Shown here: piece after piece, positions 1 to 11,104 of the stretch | How positions within the stretch are numbered: position 1 is the first letter of the stretch | How the letters are laid out: each line of letters opens with the position of its first letter | Assembly: GCA_911728455.2 (NCBI GenBank) | Contig: OU452222.1 | Coordinates: 13,867,201 to 13,931,200 of the forward strand | DNA from: Marthasterias glacialis | Taxonomy: Eukaryota; Echinodermata; Asteroidea; Forcipulatida; Asteriidae | Direction of reading: 5' to 3' | DNA length: 64,000 nucleotides | Position numbers and translations under genes: made by a program | Notes under the pieces: generated by a model | Told to the model about the DNA's origin: nothing | The model's database searches: none | The model's input: only the letters and a program-made list of their open reading frames with translations

Positions 1-272
1 TTGTTCAGTCTTGTAGAACACGCGGACGCCCTTCGAACTTTTGAAACTTTGAATCTTTGAAACTCAGAGAATGACATCGTAGATTCGACAATGAATCCGA
101 TTACAAAATATTTGAATCTTCTGAGGCCAACCTCGTGATGAACACATGAGTTCGATTTAGAGTTCGACCACTTTTTAAAATACAAGACTTTGGAATCGGC
201 GTTCGCTGTTCTGACCTTGGAACGTTTATATCGAGCAATTATTGAACCAAAACCCTCTCGTTTGTTTTATAG

Positions 273-3200
273 GACTGGACTACGGGAATCTCTACAACTG
301 AACCTTCCACACCGAAAGATTACTCCTCTATTGACATATCAACAACTGACAGTTTGTTAAAAGACTCTTCGACTGCCGATTCTTCTACGGGAACTGTCGT
401 CTCAAGAACAACAATAACAACAGCAACATTTCCAACGGCAAGACCAACTCATGCGTCAACAATAACTGAAACAACGGCAAGTACAATAGCGAAGTCCACA
501 AATAGTACGACTGAACGTCCAACAAGGGCAACTTCAACAGAAATGTTCATCAAACGGAACTCAACATCGGACATTTTGACGACAGAAATGTTTACACCAT
601 GGAATTCAACATCAGAACGGCTAACAACGAACTTGTTTTCATCGCGTGGTTCAACCACGGAATATCTGACAACTGATGATTTCAACAAAGAGAGTACAAC
701 GACAGAAAGTCTGACCAAAAAAATGTTAAAAACAGGGAGTTTAACAACGGAAAGCTCCACATCTGAAAATACCTCAACAGGGAGGCCTTCAATGTCCACT
801 TCAGAAACAGACGCCACAACACTGGAACTTTCTACAACTCAAAGTTCTTCAACTGAAGAATCTTCAACAGAAAGCTCTTCGAATGAAAGTTTCACGCCTG
901 GAGTTTCAACTGAACACTCTACCACCGAACACTCTACGATTGAAGTTTCCTCGCTGGAAAGTTTTACGACTGACAACTTTCAACGCTCTACAACTGGAGA
1001 GTCTTCAACTGAAAGCTTTAAAACTGAACGCCCTTCACCCGGAATTTCTTCAACCAAAAGCTTTACAACGGAGCGCCTCCCGTCTGAACGTTCTTCCACT
1101 GAAAGCTTAACTACTGAACGCTCGACCACTGACAATTTTTCAACTCAAAGCGTTACAACTGCGCGCTATACACCAGAAGTCTCTTCCACTAAAAGCTTTA
1201 CAAATGAACTCCCTACACCTGGAGTTTCTTCAACCGAAAGATTTCTAACGGAGCGATCTACACCTGGCGTTCTTACAACTGAAGGCTTAACGAGTGAAAT
1301 GTCTACTACTGAACGCTCTACCACTGAAATTTCTGCGACCACTAATAGCTTTACTACAAAACACTCTACAACTGAAGTTTCTTCAACTGAAAATTTTACA
1401 ACTGAACGCTCTACAACTGAAGTTTCTCCACCTGAAAGCATTACTACTAAACGATCTACACCTAAAGTGTCATCAACAGAAGGCTCTACATCTGAACGCT
1501 CTACACCTGAAGTTTTTTCAACTGAAAGTTTCACAACTGAACGCTTTACACCTGAAGATTTTTTAACTGAAAGCTCTACAACTGAACGTTCTGCACCTGA
1601 AGGTTCTTCAACAGAGTACTATACAACTAAACGCTCTGCACCTGAAGTTTCTGTAACAGAAAGCTCTACAACTGCACGCTTTACACCTAAAGTTTCTGTA
1701 ACAGAAATCGCTACAACTGAACGCTCTACACCTGACGATCTTTCAACAGAACGCTCTACAACTGAACGATCTAAATCTGAAAGTTCTTCAACAGAGAGCC
1801 TTACTACTGAGCGCTCTACAACTGAATTGTCGTCCACTGAAAGCTCTACTACTGAATTTTCTTCAACTAAAGGTCTGACTACTAGTGAACGATCTACATC
1901 TGTAGTTTCTTTAACTCAAAGCTTCACAACTGAACGATCTTCATCTGACGATTCTTCAACTGAAAGCTCTACACCTGAGGTTTCTTCAACTGAAGGTTTT
2001 ACTACTGAACGCTCTACAACTGAAATCTCTTTAACAGAACGCTTTACTACTGAGCGCACAACTGAATTTTCTTCAAATGAAAGCGCTACTACTGAACGCT
2101 CTACAACTGAAGTCTCTTCAACAGAAAGCTCTACAACTGAATGCTCTATACCTGAACTTTCCTCAACACAAAGTTCTACAACTGAACGCTCAACAGCTGA
2201 ATCTTCTTCAACTGAAAGCGCTACTACTGAACGCCCTACGACTGAATTTTCTTCAACTGAAAGCCCTACAACTGAGTTTTCTTCAACTGAAAGCGCTACT
2301 TCTGAACGTTCTATAACTGAATTTTCTTCAACAGAAAGCTCTACAACTGAAAGCGCTACTACTGAAAGCCCTACAACTGCACTTTCCTCAACGCAAAGCT
2401 TTACAACTGTACGCTCTACAACTGAATTTTCTTCAACTGAAAGCTCTACTACTGAAAACCCTACAACTGAATTTTCTTCAACTGAAAGCGCTACTACTGA
2501 ACGCTCTACAACTGAATTCTCTTCAACTGAAAGCGCTACTTCTGAAAACCCTACAACTGAATTTTCTTCAACTGAAAGCGCTACTACTGAACGCTCTACA
2601 ACTGAAGTCTCTTCAACAGAAAGCTCTACAACTGAAAGCGCTACTACTGAAAGCCCTACAACTGAACTTTCCTCAACGCAAAGTTTTACAACTGTACGCT
2701 CTACAACTGAATTTTCTTCAACTGAAAGCGCTACTACTGAACGCCCTACAACTGAGATTTCTTCAACTGAAAGCGCTACTTCTGAACGTTCTACAACTGA
2801 AGTCTCTTCAACAGAAAGATCTACAACTCAACGCTCTACAACAGAAGTTTCTTCAAATGAAAGCGCTACTACTGAAAGCCCTGCAACTGAACTTTCCTCA
2901 ACGCAAAGCTCTACAACTGTACGCTCTACAACAGAAGTTTCTTCAACTGAAAGGTCTACTACTGAAAGCCCTACAACTGAATTCTCTTCAACTGAAAGCG
3001 CTACTACTGAACGCTCTACAACTGAATTATCTTCAACTGAAAGCTCTACAACTCAACGCTCTACAACAGAAGATTCTACAACTGAAAGCTCTACAACTCA
3101 ACGCTCTACAACAGAAGTTTCTTCAAATGAAAGCGCTACTACTGAAAGCCCTGCAACTGAACTTTCCTCAACGCAAAGCTCTACAACTGTACGCTCTAAA

Positions 3201-6200
3201 ACAGAAGTTTCTTCAACTGAAAGTTCTACTACTGAAAGCCCTTCAACTGAATTCTCTTCAACTGAAAGCGTTACTACTGAACGCTCTACAACTGAATTAT
3301 CTTCAACTGAAAGCTCTACAACTCAACGCTCTACAACAGAAGATTCTACAACTGAAAGCTCTACAACTGAACGCTCTACATCTGAACTTTCCTCAACACA
3401 AAGCTCTACACCTGAAGTTTCTTCAACAGAAAGCTTTATTACTGAACGCCCTACAACTGAATTTTCTTCAACTGAAAGCGCTACTACTGAACGCCCTACA
3501 ACTGAGTTTTCTTCAACTGAAAGCGCTACTACTGAACGCCCTACAACTGAGTTTTCTTCAACAGAAAGCGCTACTTCTGAAGGTTCTTCAACTGAAGTCT
3601 CCTCAACAGAAAGCCCTACAACTGTACGCTTCACACCTGAACGTCCCTCAACACAAAGTTCTACAACTGAAAGCTCTACTCCTGAAGTTTCTTTAACAGA
3701 AAGCTTTACTTCTGAACGCCCTACAACTGAATTTTCTTCAACTGGAAGCGCTACTACTGAACATTCTTCAACAGAAAGCTTTACAACTGTACGCTCTACA
3801 ACCGAAGTTTCTTCAACTGAAAGCTCTACTACTGAAAACCCTACAACTGAATTTTCTTCAACTGAAAGCTCTACTACTGAAAGCCCTACACCTGAAGTTT
3901 CTTCAACAGAAAGTTTTACTACTGAACGCCATACAACTGAATTTTTTTCAACTGAAAGCGCTACTTCTGAACGTCCTACAACTGAATTTTTTTCAACTGA
4001 AAGCGCTACTTTTGAACGTTCTACAACTGAAGTCTCTTCAACAGAAAGCTCTACAACTGAAGTCTCTTCAACAGAAAGCTCTACAACTGAAAGCGCTACT
4101 ACTGAAAGCCCTACAACTGAACTTTCCTCAACGCAAAGCTTTACAACTGTACGCTCAACAACTGAATTTTCTTCAACTGATAGCGCTACTACTGAACGCC
4201 CTACAACTGAGAATTCTTCAACTGAAAGCGCTACTTCTGAACGTTCTACAACTGAAGTCTCTTCAACAGAAAGCTCTACAACGCAACGCTCTACAACAGA
4301 AGTTTCTTCAAATGACAGCGCTACTACTGAAAGCCCTGCAACTGAACTTTCCTCAACGCAAAGCTCTACAACTGTACTCTCTACAACAGAAGTTTCTTCA
4401 ACTGAAAGGTCTACTACTGGAAGCCCTACAACTGAATTCTCTTCAACTGAAAGCGCTACTACTGAACGCTCTACAACTGAATTATCTTCAACTGAAAGCT
4501 CTACAACTCAACGCTCTACATCTCTTTCCTCAACACAAAGCTCTACACCTGAAGTTTCTTCAACAGAAAGCTTTACTACTGAATGTTCTTCAACTGGATG
4601 CGCTACTACTGAACGCCCTACAACTGAGTTTTCTTCAACTGAAAGCGCTACTTCTGAACGTTCTTCAACTGAAGTCTCTTCAACAGAAAGCTCTACAACT
4701 GTACGCTCTACAACAGAAGTTTCTTCAACAGGAAGCGCTACTACTGAAAGCCCTACAACTGAGTTTTCTTCAACTGAAAGCGCTATTTCTGAACGTTCTT
4801 CAACTGAAGTTTCTTCAACAGAAAGCTCTACAACTGTACGCTCTACAACAGAAGTTTCTTCAACTGAAAGCGCTACTACTGAAAGCCCTACAACTGAATT
4901 TTCTTCAACTGAAAGCGCTTCTTCTGAACGTTCTACAACTGAGTTTTCTTCAACAGAAAGCTCTACACCTAAAGTTTCTTTAACTGAAAGCTCCACAACT
5001 GAAAGCCCTACTACTAAATTTTCTTCAAATGAAAGCCATACCACTGAACGTTCTACAACTGAAGTCTTTTATACAGAAAGCTCTACAATTGTACGCTCTA
5101 CACCTGAACTTTCCTCATCGCAAAGCTTTACAACTGTAGGCCCACGCTCTACAATAGAAGTTTCTTCAACTGAAAGCTCTACTACTGATAGCCCTACAAC
5201 CGAATTCTCTTCAACTGAAAACCCTACTTCTGAACGTTCTACAACTGAAGTCTCTTCAACAGAAAGCTCTACAACTGAAAGCTCTACACCTGAAGTTTCT
5301 TCAACAGAAAGCTTTACTACTGAACGCCATACAACTGAGTCTTCTTCAACTGAAAGCACTACTTTTGAACTTTCTACAACTGAAGTCTCTTCAACAGAAA
5401 GCTCTTCAACTGTACGCCTTACAACAGAAGTTTCTTCAACTGAAAGCGCTACTACTGAAAACCCTACAACTGAATTTTCTTCAACTGAAAGCGATACTAC
5501 TGTACGCCCTACAACTGAGATTTCTTCAACTGAAAGCGCTACTTCTGAACGTTCTACAACTGAAGTCTCTTCAACAGAAAGCTCTACAACTCAACGCTCT
5601 ACAACAGAAGTTTCTTCAACTGAAAGCGCTACTACTGAAAACCCTACAACTGAATTTTCTTCAACTGAAAGCGCTACTACTGAACGCCCTACAACTGAGA
5701 TTTCTTCAACTGAAAGCGCTACTTCTGAACGTTCTACAACTGAAGTCTCTTCAACAGAAAGCTCTACAACTCAACGCTCTACAACAGAAGTTTCTTCAAC
5801 TGAAAGCGCTACTACTGAAAACCCTACAACTGAAGTTTCTTCAACTGAAAGCTCTACAACTGAACGCTCTACATCGGAACTTTCCTCAACACGAAGCTTT
5901 ACACCTGAAGTCTCTTCAACAGAAAGCTCTACAACTGTACGCTCTACACCTGAAGTTTTTTCAACTGAAAGCTCTACAACTGAAAGCCCCACAACTAAAT
6001 TTTCTTCAACTGAAAGCCATACCACTGAACCTTTTACAACTGAAGTCTTTTATACAGAAAGCTCTACAACTGTACGCTCTACACCTGAACTTTCCTCAAC
6101 GCAAAGCTCTACATTTGTACGCTCTACAACAGAGGTTTCTTCAACTGAAAGCGCTACTACTGAAAGCCCTACAACTGAATTCTCTTCAACTGAAAACCCT

Positions 6201-6858
6201 ACTTCTGAACGTTCTACAACTGAAGTCTATTCAACAGAAAGCTCTACAACTGAATGCTCTACACATAAAGTTTCTTCAACAGAAAGCTTTACTACTGAAC
6301 GCCCTACAACTGAATTTTCTTCAACTGAAAGCCCTACTACTGAAAGCCCTACAACTGAGAATTCTTCAACTGAAAACGCTACTTCTGAACGTTCTACATC
6401 TGAAATCTCTTCAAGAGAGAGCTCTACTACTGAAGGTTTTACTACTAGTGAACGCTCTACATCTGAAAGTTCTTTAACTGAAAGCTCTACAACAGAAGTT
6501 TCTTCAACTGAAAGCCCTACAACTGAATTCTCTTCCACTGAAAGCGCTACTACTGAACGTTCTACAACTGAAAGTTTTACAAATGAACGCTCAACAGCTG
6601 AATTTTCTTCAACTGAAAGCGTTTCTACTGAACGCCCTACAACTGAAAGTTCATCAACTGAAAGTTTGACTTCAGCAATAACAGTTGGCTCCTCTTCGGA
6701 GGGTTCTCCATCAGGTTATTCAACTTTGACAACAAGGGACCCAACTGAAGTATCCACAATCTCACCAAGTACAACGTCACCAGTAACAACAGAGCTTTCA
6801 CCAACGAGTTCCTCTTTACCAGCAGACGAACCTCCATCTTTTGATGTCCCAGAAGGAG
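273..6858 (+). CDS. mucin repeat exon (Thr/Ser/Glu-rich)
   Basis: One exon of 6,586 nt encodes about 2,195 residues made almost wholly of T, S and E with scattered P, R, V and F. The basic unit is five codons (15 bp), of the type TTERS, TTEVS, STESS or TTEFS, arranged in longer homogenised blocks. Unlike the usual Pro-rich PTS domains, Glu occurs at nearly every fifth residue, so the tract is both O-glycosylatable and strongly acidic. The acceptor is the T-rich stretch ending in tag at 272. The donor is GGAG|GTACAA at 6858/6859; reading on would hit TAG at 6867. The first 500 bases are the least repetitive part. Confidence 0.85.
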
Positions 6859-9800
6859 GTACAATGTAGCCTACTTTTAATGTAAAAACAAAAATTGGGA
6901 ATTCAACTTCTCAAACAAAAACTATACTGATTTTATCGATAATCTGCACATAACGATACACAACATTTGATATACACTGATTAAAAGCAGTATATGTGGA
7001 CTTTGTTAAAATGCTAAAGCGTTTGTTTTTCATTGTTGGCGACAGCTTATAAAAGATCCTTGCCTCCAGATTTGTGAAATCTTTCCATTACCCTTTTTCA
7101 GAACTGCGATGAAGCAGCGAAGAATAGAACACAACTAAAGGTTCATTTTGTAAGATAATTTCGGTTGGTTTCTATATTGAAAGTTTGACATTTCGTATCA
7201 TTCAGAAATCGCAGAAAGAATACTAGAGGTTGAGATTGCGGTGTCGGAGTCTGAGACAGACTGCAAGCCCGATGAACAAGATCAGTCAGATCCGTGCGAG
7301 GAACTAAAGAGTTTGTTTGTTAATGAGGTGAGAAGGTAACAGCTGTTGTTTCATGTTAGAAGTACAACAACCAGTGGCGTGGCTACCGTACCCATCCCCC
7401 AATTTGAAATCTGTAACCTTGAGGTTAAAAATTACCAGAATACATTTTATAAGCTTTTTTGTAAATATTTCAATTTATGCAGACATGTATTTGTGTTTAC
7501 CTCTATACGTCAGATTATCTTATACAACAATAGTAAACAAAAAATGTCTCGTTTAAGAAAAATGAAAACGGAAACTGCAGATTTAATTGGCAATGCAGAA
7601 GTGCCCCTCCCCTAGAATAATTGCTGTACCCCCTTGTGTCCAACCCTCCTATAATGTTACCTTATTTTCGCCGCTGGAAAACACATACAACTCCGAAGAA
7701 CAGATAGAAATTTAGGAACTTAAAAAAAAATTGGGGAAAAAGGTTGACGGTATGGTATGTTTATTGAAACAAACAAAAAGCATTATTTATTGGAATGAAT
7801 TTACCCTAATTTCACAAACAATGACGTTGTTTTCCTATAAGATGTTAATTCAGTCCAAAATGTTAAGTATTACATTACGCATCCATGAACTAATCGCCGA
7901 GTTATGTTATAAATCTATACGAGGATTGGACAATTTAAATTAAAAGAAATTGTGTATGTAAAATATTTGTTTAAATTTGACCTTGAAAATGGTTCATTTA
8001 CTCATGGATACTAATACGTCTGGTGTTGTTTTTAAACAGACGTCACCATTCTACGGTGAGATTGAAGGATTTATGCGGGTTGAGATTCTGAAGTTAAGGT
8101 AATGTCATCATACAGACTCGTTTCTGTTGCGTTATTGCATTAATACTGATTAATATTTCAAATACAAAAATGCTACAGCTACATTGATTGTTTGCATTCC
8201 TGTATCCAGGCGGAATGACTCACATTCATTTAAGCTGATAGTGTGCTTATCCAAATTATGTAAAACACCTCACTAAAGGGATATTCCAGTTTTTAAAACC
8301 TCTTCTTAAAAGAAGTTTACCAGAAACCATCTACGGTTTCAACACTTTATGAGACACTGCCTGTTTACTAATCGTACCCAAGTCCTTATCGGCTCTCTTG
8401 AACAATCATGGAAACAATGAGCCACCTGTACAGTATTCATTCATCGTGCTTTCTTCTCTCCGCGTAGGAAGGGAAGTATCATCATTGACCACGTTGCCGT
8501 GTTTGATGTCAGTCGTATGACCCCATCAGATCTAGCACTGACAGCCGCTCAACTGTACGAGAAGACGATAGGACCAGCCGTAACGAGTGGGTTGATTGGC
8601 AGTTTGGACGTAGAAGAATGTGCCTCGTGCACACCTCCAACAGGTAGGTTTGAAATAACAAAGTCAAGGTGATGGAAGCTTGATAAGACCAGTACAAGCT
8701 CCCAAGGTTGTTGGGAATTTTCTTCTCATCATTGAAATAATGAAAGTGCTTTTAATTTTTTTGGCAGATCTAATAGATATATGCATATATATCGAAGAAG
8801 GTTTTGCAGTCTGTGAAAATCAAACGTTAGACCCTCAGTGTGTCAACAACAATATCCTCTGCCGGTCACCATGCAAACAGGCCGACGGCTACTGTAACAG
8901 CCGCGGTCTGTGTAGCCAGTCCGAAGGCGAGGCGCCAGTCTGTGATTGTCAGGATACCAACGAGGCTTGGTTTCCCGGTGCACGATGCGAGGGTTACGTC
9001 AGTAAGCTCGGTCTTGTCATTGGTCTGTCCGTCAGTTTGTCTGTCCTTCTCCTGGTTGGTATCGGAATCATGACGATACTGCTCAGGAGAATGAACTCGA
9101 TGGAGCGTCGTTTCAGCCTCTCTCAAAGGTAAGTCACTTTGGAAAAATAGACGGCTCGAAACTTTAAGAGGTTGGACAACAGAGGGCCTAAACAAGTTGA
9201 CACCAATTTACAGTTAACCTGTCACCTTTAAGGCAAGTCGTCAGATACACTGAATGATGAAATAAATCCAACGCTTTCAATTAGTAGATAAGTTTAACGT
9301 CACACTTTTTTTTATCACAGCAATTATAATTAATTTATTTCAGCCAAGACGATGTCTTTAAACTGGACGAAATGATAGACAATGGAAAGGTAAAGAAGTT
9401 TGATTTATTGGTTCTTCACGGTACAATTCAGAGTGAACATCTTTCTCATTAGTACATTGTTGTGAAAACTATACTATTAAATACATTATACAGGATTCGG
9501 TTATTTATCAACCAATAAATGATGAGTTTTAATTTGAAAGCTCACCAATTTAAAAGTTCATGTCAGTATTAATCTGCGAGGTATATTTCCGTTGGAAATA
9601 GTCCATGGGTGGAAAGCATTTGAAGAGAGACTTTGGAAATATAGGTGGCAGCAGACTTTACCAGGTAAATTGTCATTGTTTACGTAGTTATGAGCATGCG
9701 CACATTTCCGATAATAATGGATATACCAGGTAAGGCTGTTGTCATTTAGCTTTCTCAGAAGTTTCCCGTGAAGATTGAGCACAAAATTCGTGTGGGCAAA

Positions 9801-10673
9801 ACTCCCTTTTGTTATTTTTAAGTTAAATGGTTCATATATTTTGATGAAATTTTAACAAGTCGCTTGGATGGTGTGTTAATTGAAAACTAAAGGATAAAGA
9901 GGAAGTGTCTCTTCCAAAAGTTAACGATTCTTTGTATCACGTTTCTGTATCTCGTGTCTAGTTCTCAAGTCGGGAGTCGTTGGATAACGACGGGTGGATC
10001 GATGCGCCGTCTCGGGTCTTGGATCTGGAAGAACCCACATCAGCCTCGGTCTTAAATATCCTTGAAACATCGGTAGGTAAAACACTTTCTCCTTTCTTCA
10101 CTGCTAGTTTTACATGGTGGATTAAAGAGCGTGGTTCGATCTTCGAAGAAAAGGATTTTTTGTTTTACCTTTTTCTCGAACGAATTTTGACAAATGATGC
10201 TATTTCCAGATGATGCTGTTTCAAAACGAAAAACATAAACTTTCGCATATGCTATGGACAATGCACAACATACATGTTGTGAAATAATAACGGGATCCCG
10301 ACAATAAATTATGTAAGGTTGAAGTTTTAATTCACTACCACTTATCATTGGTAGATTTTTGCGGTACAATACCTTAACAATCAAAGCTTATAACTTTCTT
10401 GAATCTATACAACTAACTATTTAAAATTTAAATCTAAAGTTTTGCGTCAAATCGGCCAAAAATCGGACCCAGCTTCTTTAACCGTTTTTAATAACATATT
10501 TAAAATTGGGCTGTGTTTAGTATAACGGTGTTAAATCACTTTAAACAATGAAGTTGCAACTTATTACTAAAAATTAATGTTATTTACTATTTCAGATGGA
10601 TAGGGCAATGGAACCTTCTGCATCGTCAAGGTTGGTCCTAGATGAGGATGAGCATCTGGGCTCGAAATGTTAA
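273..10673 (+). CDS. transmembrane mucin-like protein (PTS repeat - SEA - EGF-like - TM - tail), 5' partial
   Basis: Eight exons can be joined in frame: 273-6858, 7206-7327, 8040-8098, 8468-8643, 8768-9128, 9344-9389, 9962-10072 and 10596-10673 (TAA), giving about 2,512 visible residues. Every junction is AG/GT and the phases agree. An in-frame TAG (270-272) overlapping the AG of the acceptor shows the first visible exon starts at 273, so the signal peptide and earlier exons lie to the left. In order the protein has a Thr/Ser/Glu-rich repeat tract of about 2,190 residues (dense O-glycosylation expected), a SEA domain with the motif GSIIIDH (G2258-S2259, the family's autocleavage site), a cysteine-rich EGF-like module, a hydrophobic helix starting at KLGLVIGLS, then basic RRMNSMERR and an acidic tail of about 90 residues. 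This is the architecture of cell-surface mucins. The role is inferred as epithelial surface or glycocalyx; no vertebrate orthologue is claimed. The exact acceptor of the EGF exon (8768 or 8810) is uncertain. Confidence 0.85.
390..6660 (+). repeat. 15-bp coding minisatellite with higher-order blocks
   Basis: Degenerate 15-bp units (TCT ACA ACT GAA CGC type) run through the exon. Larger recent duplications are visible. Bases 5461-5640 and 5641-5820 form a 180-bp tandem pair with only about three differences. The phrase cttcaaatga plus its long right flank recurs at 2851 and 3121 (270 bp = 18 units) and at about 4306. All these lengths are multiples of 15, so the array expands without breaking the frame. 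Confidence 0.85.
7206..7327 (+). CDS. SEA domain, exon 1 of 3
   Basis: The exon lies between a T-rich acceptor ending at 7205 and the donor GAG|GTGAGA. It joins the mucin exon in phase 1 (G + AA = Glu) and reads EIAERILEVEIAVS..., then an acidic loop with two cysteines, ending in LFVNE. The other two frames hit stops at once, which fixes the reading frame. Confidence 0.75.
8040..8098 (+). CDS. SEA domain, exon 2 of 3
   Basis: A 59-nt exon (phase 0 to 2) encodes TSPFYGEIEGFMRVEILKLR, the strand/helix part of SEA just before the cleavage loop. Its acceptor is tttaaacag and its donor AAG|GTAATG. Confidence 0.8.
8468..8643 (+). CDS. SEA domain, exon 3 of 3 (autocleavage site)
   Basis: The exon begins with the last base of the split Arg codon and reads KGSIIIDHVAVFDVSRM, then a helix-rich segment and the cysteine pair ECASC. 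The G-S-I-I-I motif matches the SEA autoproteolysis consensus G-S-hydrophobic-x-hydrophobic, so the protein is probably cut into two non-covalently held subunits (inference from the family). The donor is ACAG|GTAGGT. Confidence 0.8.
8768..9128 (+). CDS. EGF-like cysteine module, transmembrane helix and start of tail
   Basis: The exon encodes a membrane-proximal cysteine-rich module (VCENQTLDPQC, ILCRSPC, GYCNSRGLC, PVCDC, then WFPGARCEG). About 25 hydrophobic residues follow (GLVIGLSVSLSVLLLVGIG and on), then a basic stop-transfer RRMNSMERR and FSLSQ. The acceptor at 8767 has a long T-rich tract. A second in-phase acceptor at 8809 would shorten the exon by 14 residues. The donor is CAAAG|GTAAGT. 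Confidence 0.8.
9344..9389 (+). CDS. cytoplasmic tail exon
   Basis: A 46-nt exon reads (S)QDDVFKLDEMIDNGK, between an acceptor ending in ttatttcag and the donor AAAG|GTAAAG. Phase 2 in and phase 0 out match both neighbours. Confidence 0.7.
9962..10072 (+). CDS. cytoplasmic tail exon
   Basis: A 111-nt exon (37 codons, phase 0/0) starts FSSRESLDNDGWIDAPSRV and ends with LNILETS. It is acidic, with several Ser/Thr next to acidic residues (possible kinase sites, inference). The acceptor is ctcgtgtctag and the donor TCG|GTAGGT. Confidence 0.7.
10596..10673 (+). CDS. last exon, cytoplasmic C-terminus and stop
   Basis: After a T-rich acceptor (tatttcag) the frame reads MDRAMEPSASSRLVLDEDE, then HLGSKC and TAA at 10671-10673. 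It is in phase with the previous exon and lies about 165 bases before a poly(A) signal, which supports it as the terminal exon. Confidence 0.75.
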   Translation: MDRAMEPSASSRLVLDEDEHLGSKC

Positions 10674-10838
10674 CCCTTTCAGATTGTCGAAAACTTTTTT
10701 GAAAAGGCGGTTGGACTTTTAAAACTCTTTTTGTCTAAGAATATTATTACACTGAGGTGTGACAAGTCTATAGATACCTCTTCTTAATCAATACCATTAT
10801 CTGTTTGTATATAATGCATTTGTACTTTTAAAGATGTA

Positions 10839-10844
10839 AATAAA
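10839..10844 (+). terminator. poly(A) signal of the mucin gene
   Basis: AATAAA about 165 bp after the stop codon, in AT-rich DNA. The 3' UTR would be about 190 nt. Confidence 0.65.
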
Positions 10845-11059
10845 AAATATCGATTTTTAAAATGGTTTATGTGTTACAGAGTCCCAAGCCGTACTCTCAG
10901 AATGTAAACGAGTGAAAATTACACTCTCTCACCCGAGTAGTGTCATCGTAGCTCTTTCGTCAGTGAAAATCACTGTGCATCACCCTTGTTTTAGTGAAAT
11001 TTGAGCGAACATCACTCGTATGATCAAGTTGAAAATACCTGTCTTTCACTCTAACAGGG

Positions 11060-11104
11060 TTTGTCCGCCATATGGCTCTCTGCAAGAGCGGTATGGCGGA
11101 CAAA
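11060..11104. repeat. 45-nt hairpin (inverted repeat)
   Basis: TTTGTCCGCCATA (11060-11072) pairs with TATGGCGGACAAA (11092-11104). An inner GCTCT/AGAGC pair adds to the stem, leaving a loop of about 5 nt. A C-run follows at about 11116. It may be the end of a dispersed foldback element; the family is unknown to me. Confidence 0.7.

Larger units (their letters stand above)
7328..10595 (+). other. introns of the mucin 3' part
   Basis: The stretches longer than 300 bp without exons are 6859-7205, 7328-8039, 8099-8467, 9390-9961 and 10073-10595. They are AT-rich with no repeated element or alternative exon that I can support. An acceptor-like cag at 7101 followed by a short open piece to 7140 does not keep phase. 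Confidence 0.5.

Noticed and set aside
1..272. An earlier mucin exon
   Set aside because: Only an intron-like end with an acceptor is visible; no open frame with both splice sites.
449..6538. Other long open frames on both strands across the mucin exon
   Set aside because: They are by-products of the stop-free 15-bp repeat; only one frame has fitting splice sites and continues into the SEA exons.
7102..7140. Possible 39-nt exon after a strong acceptor
   Set aside because: In the required phase it meets a TGA at once and its length breaks the phase between 6858 and 7206.
8509..8697. Open frame on the - strand
   Set aside because: Antisense to the SEA exon, no splice support.
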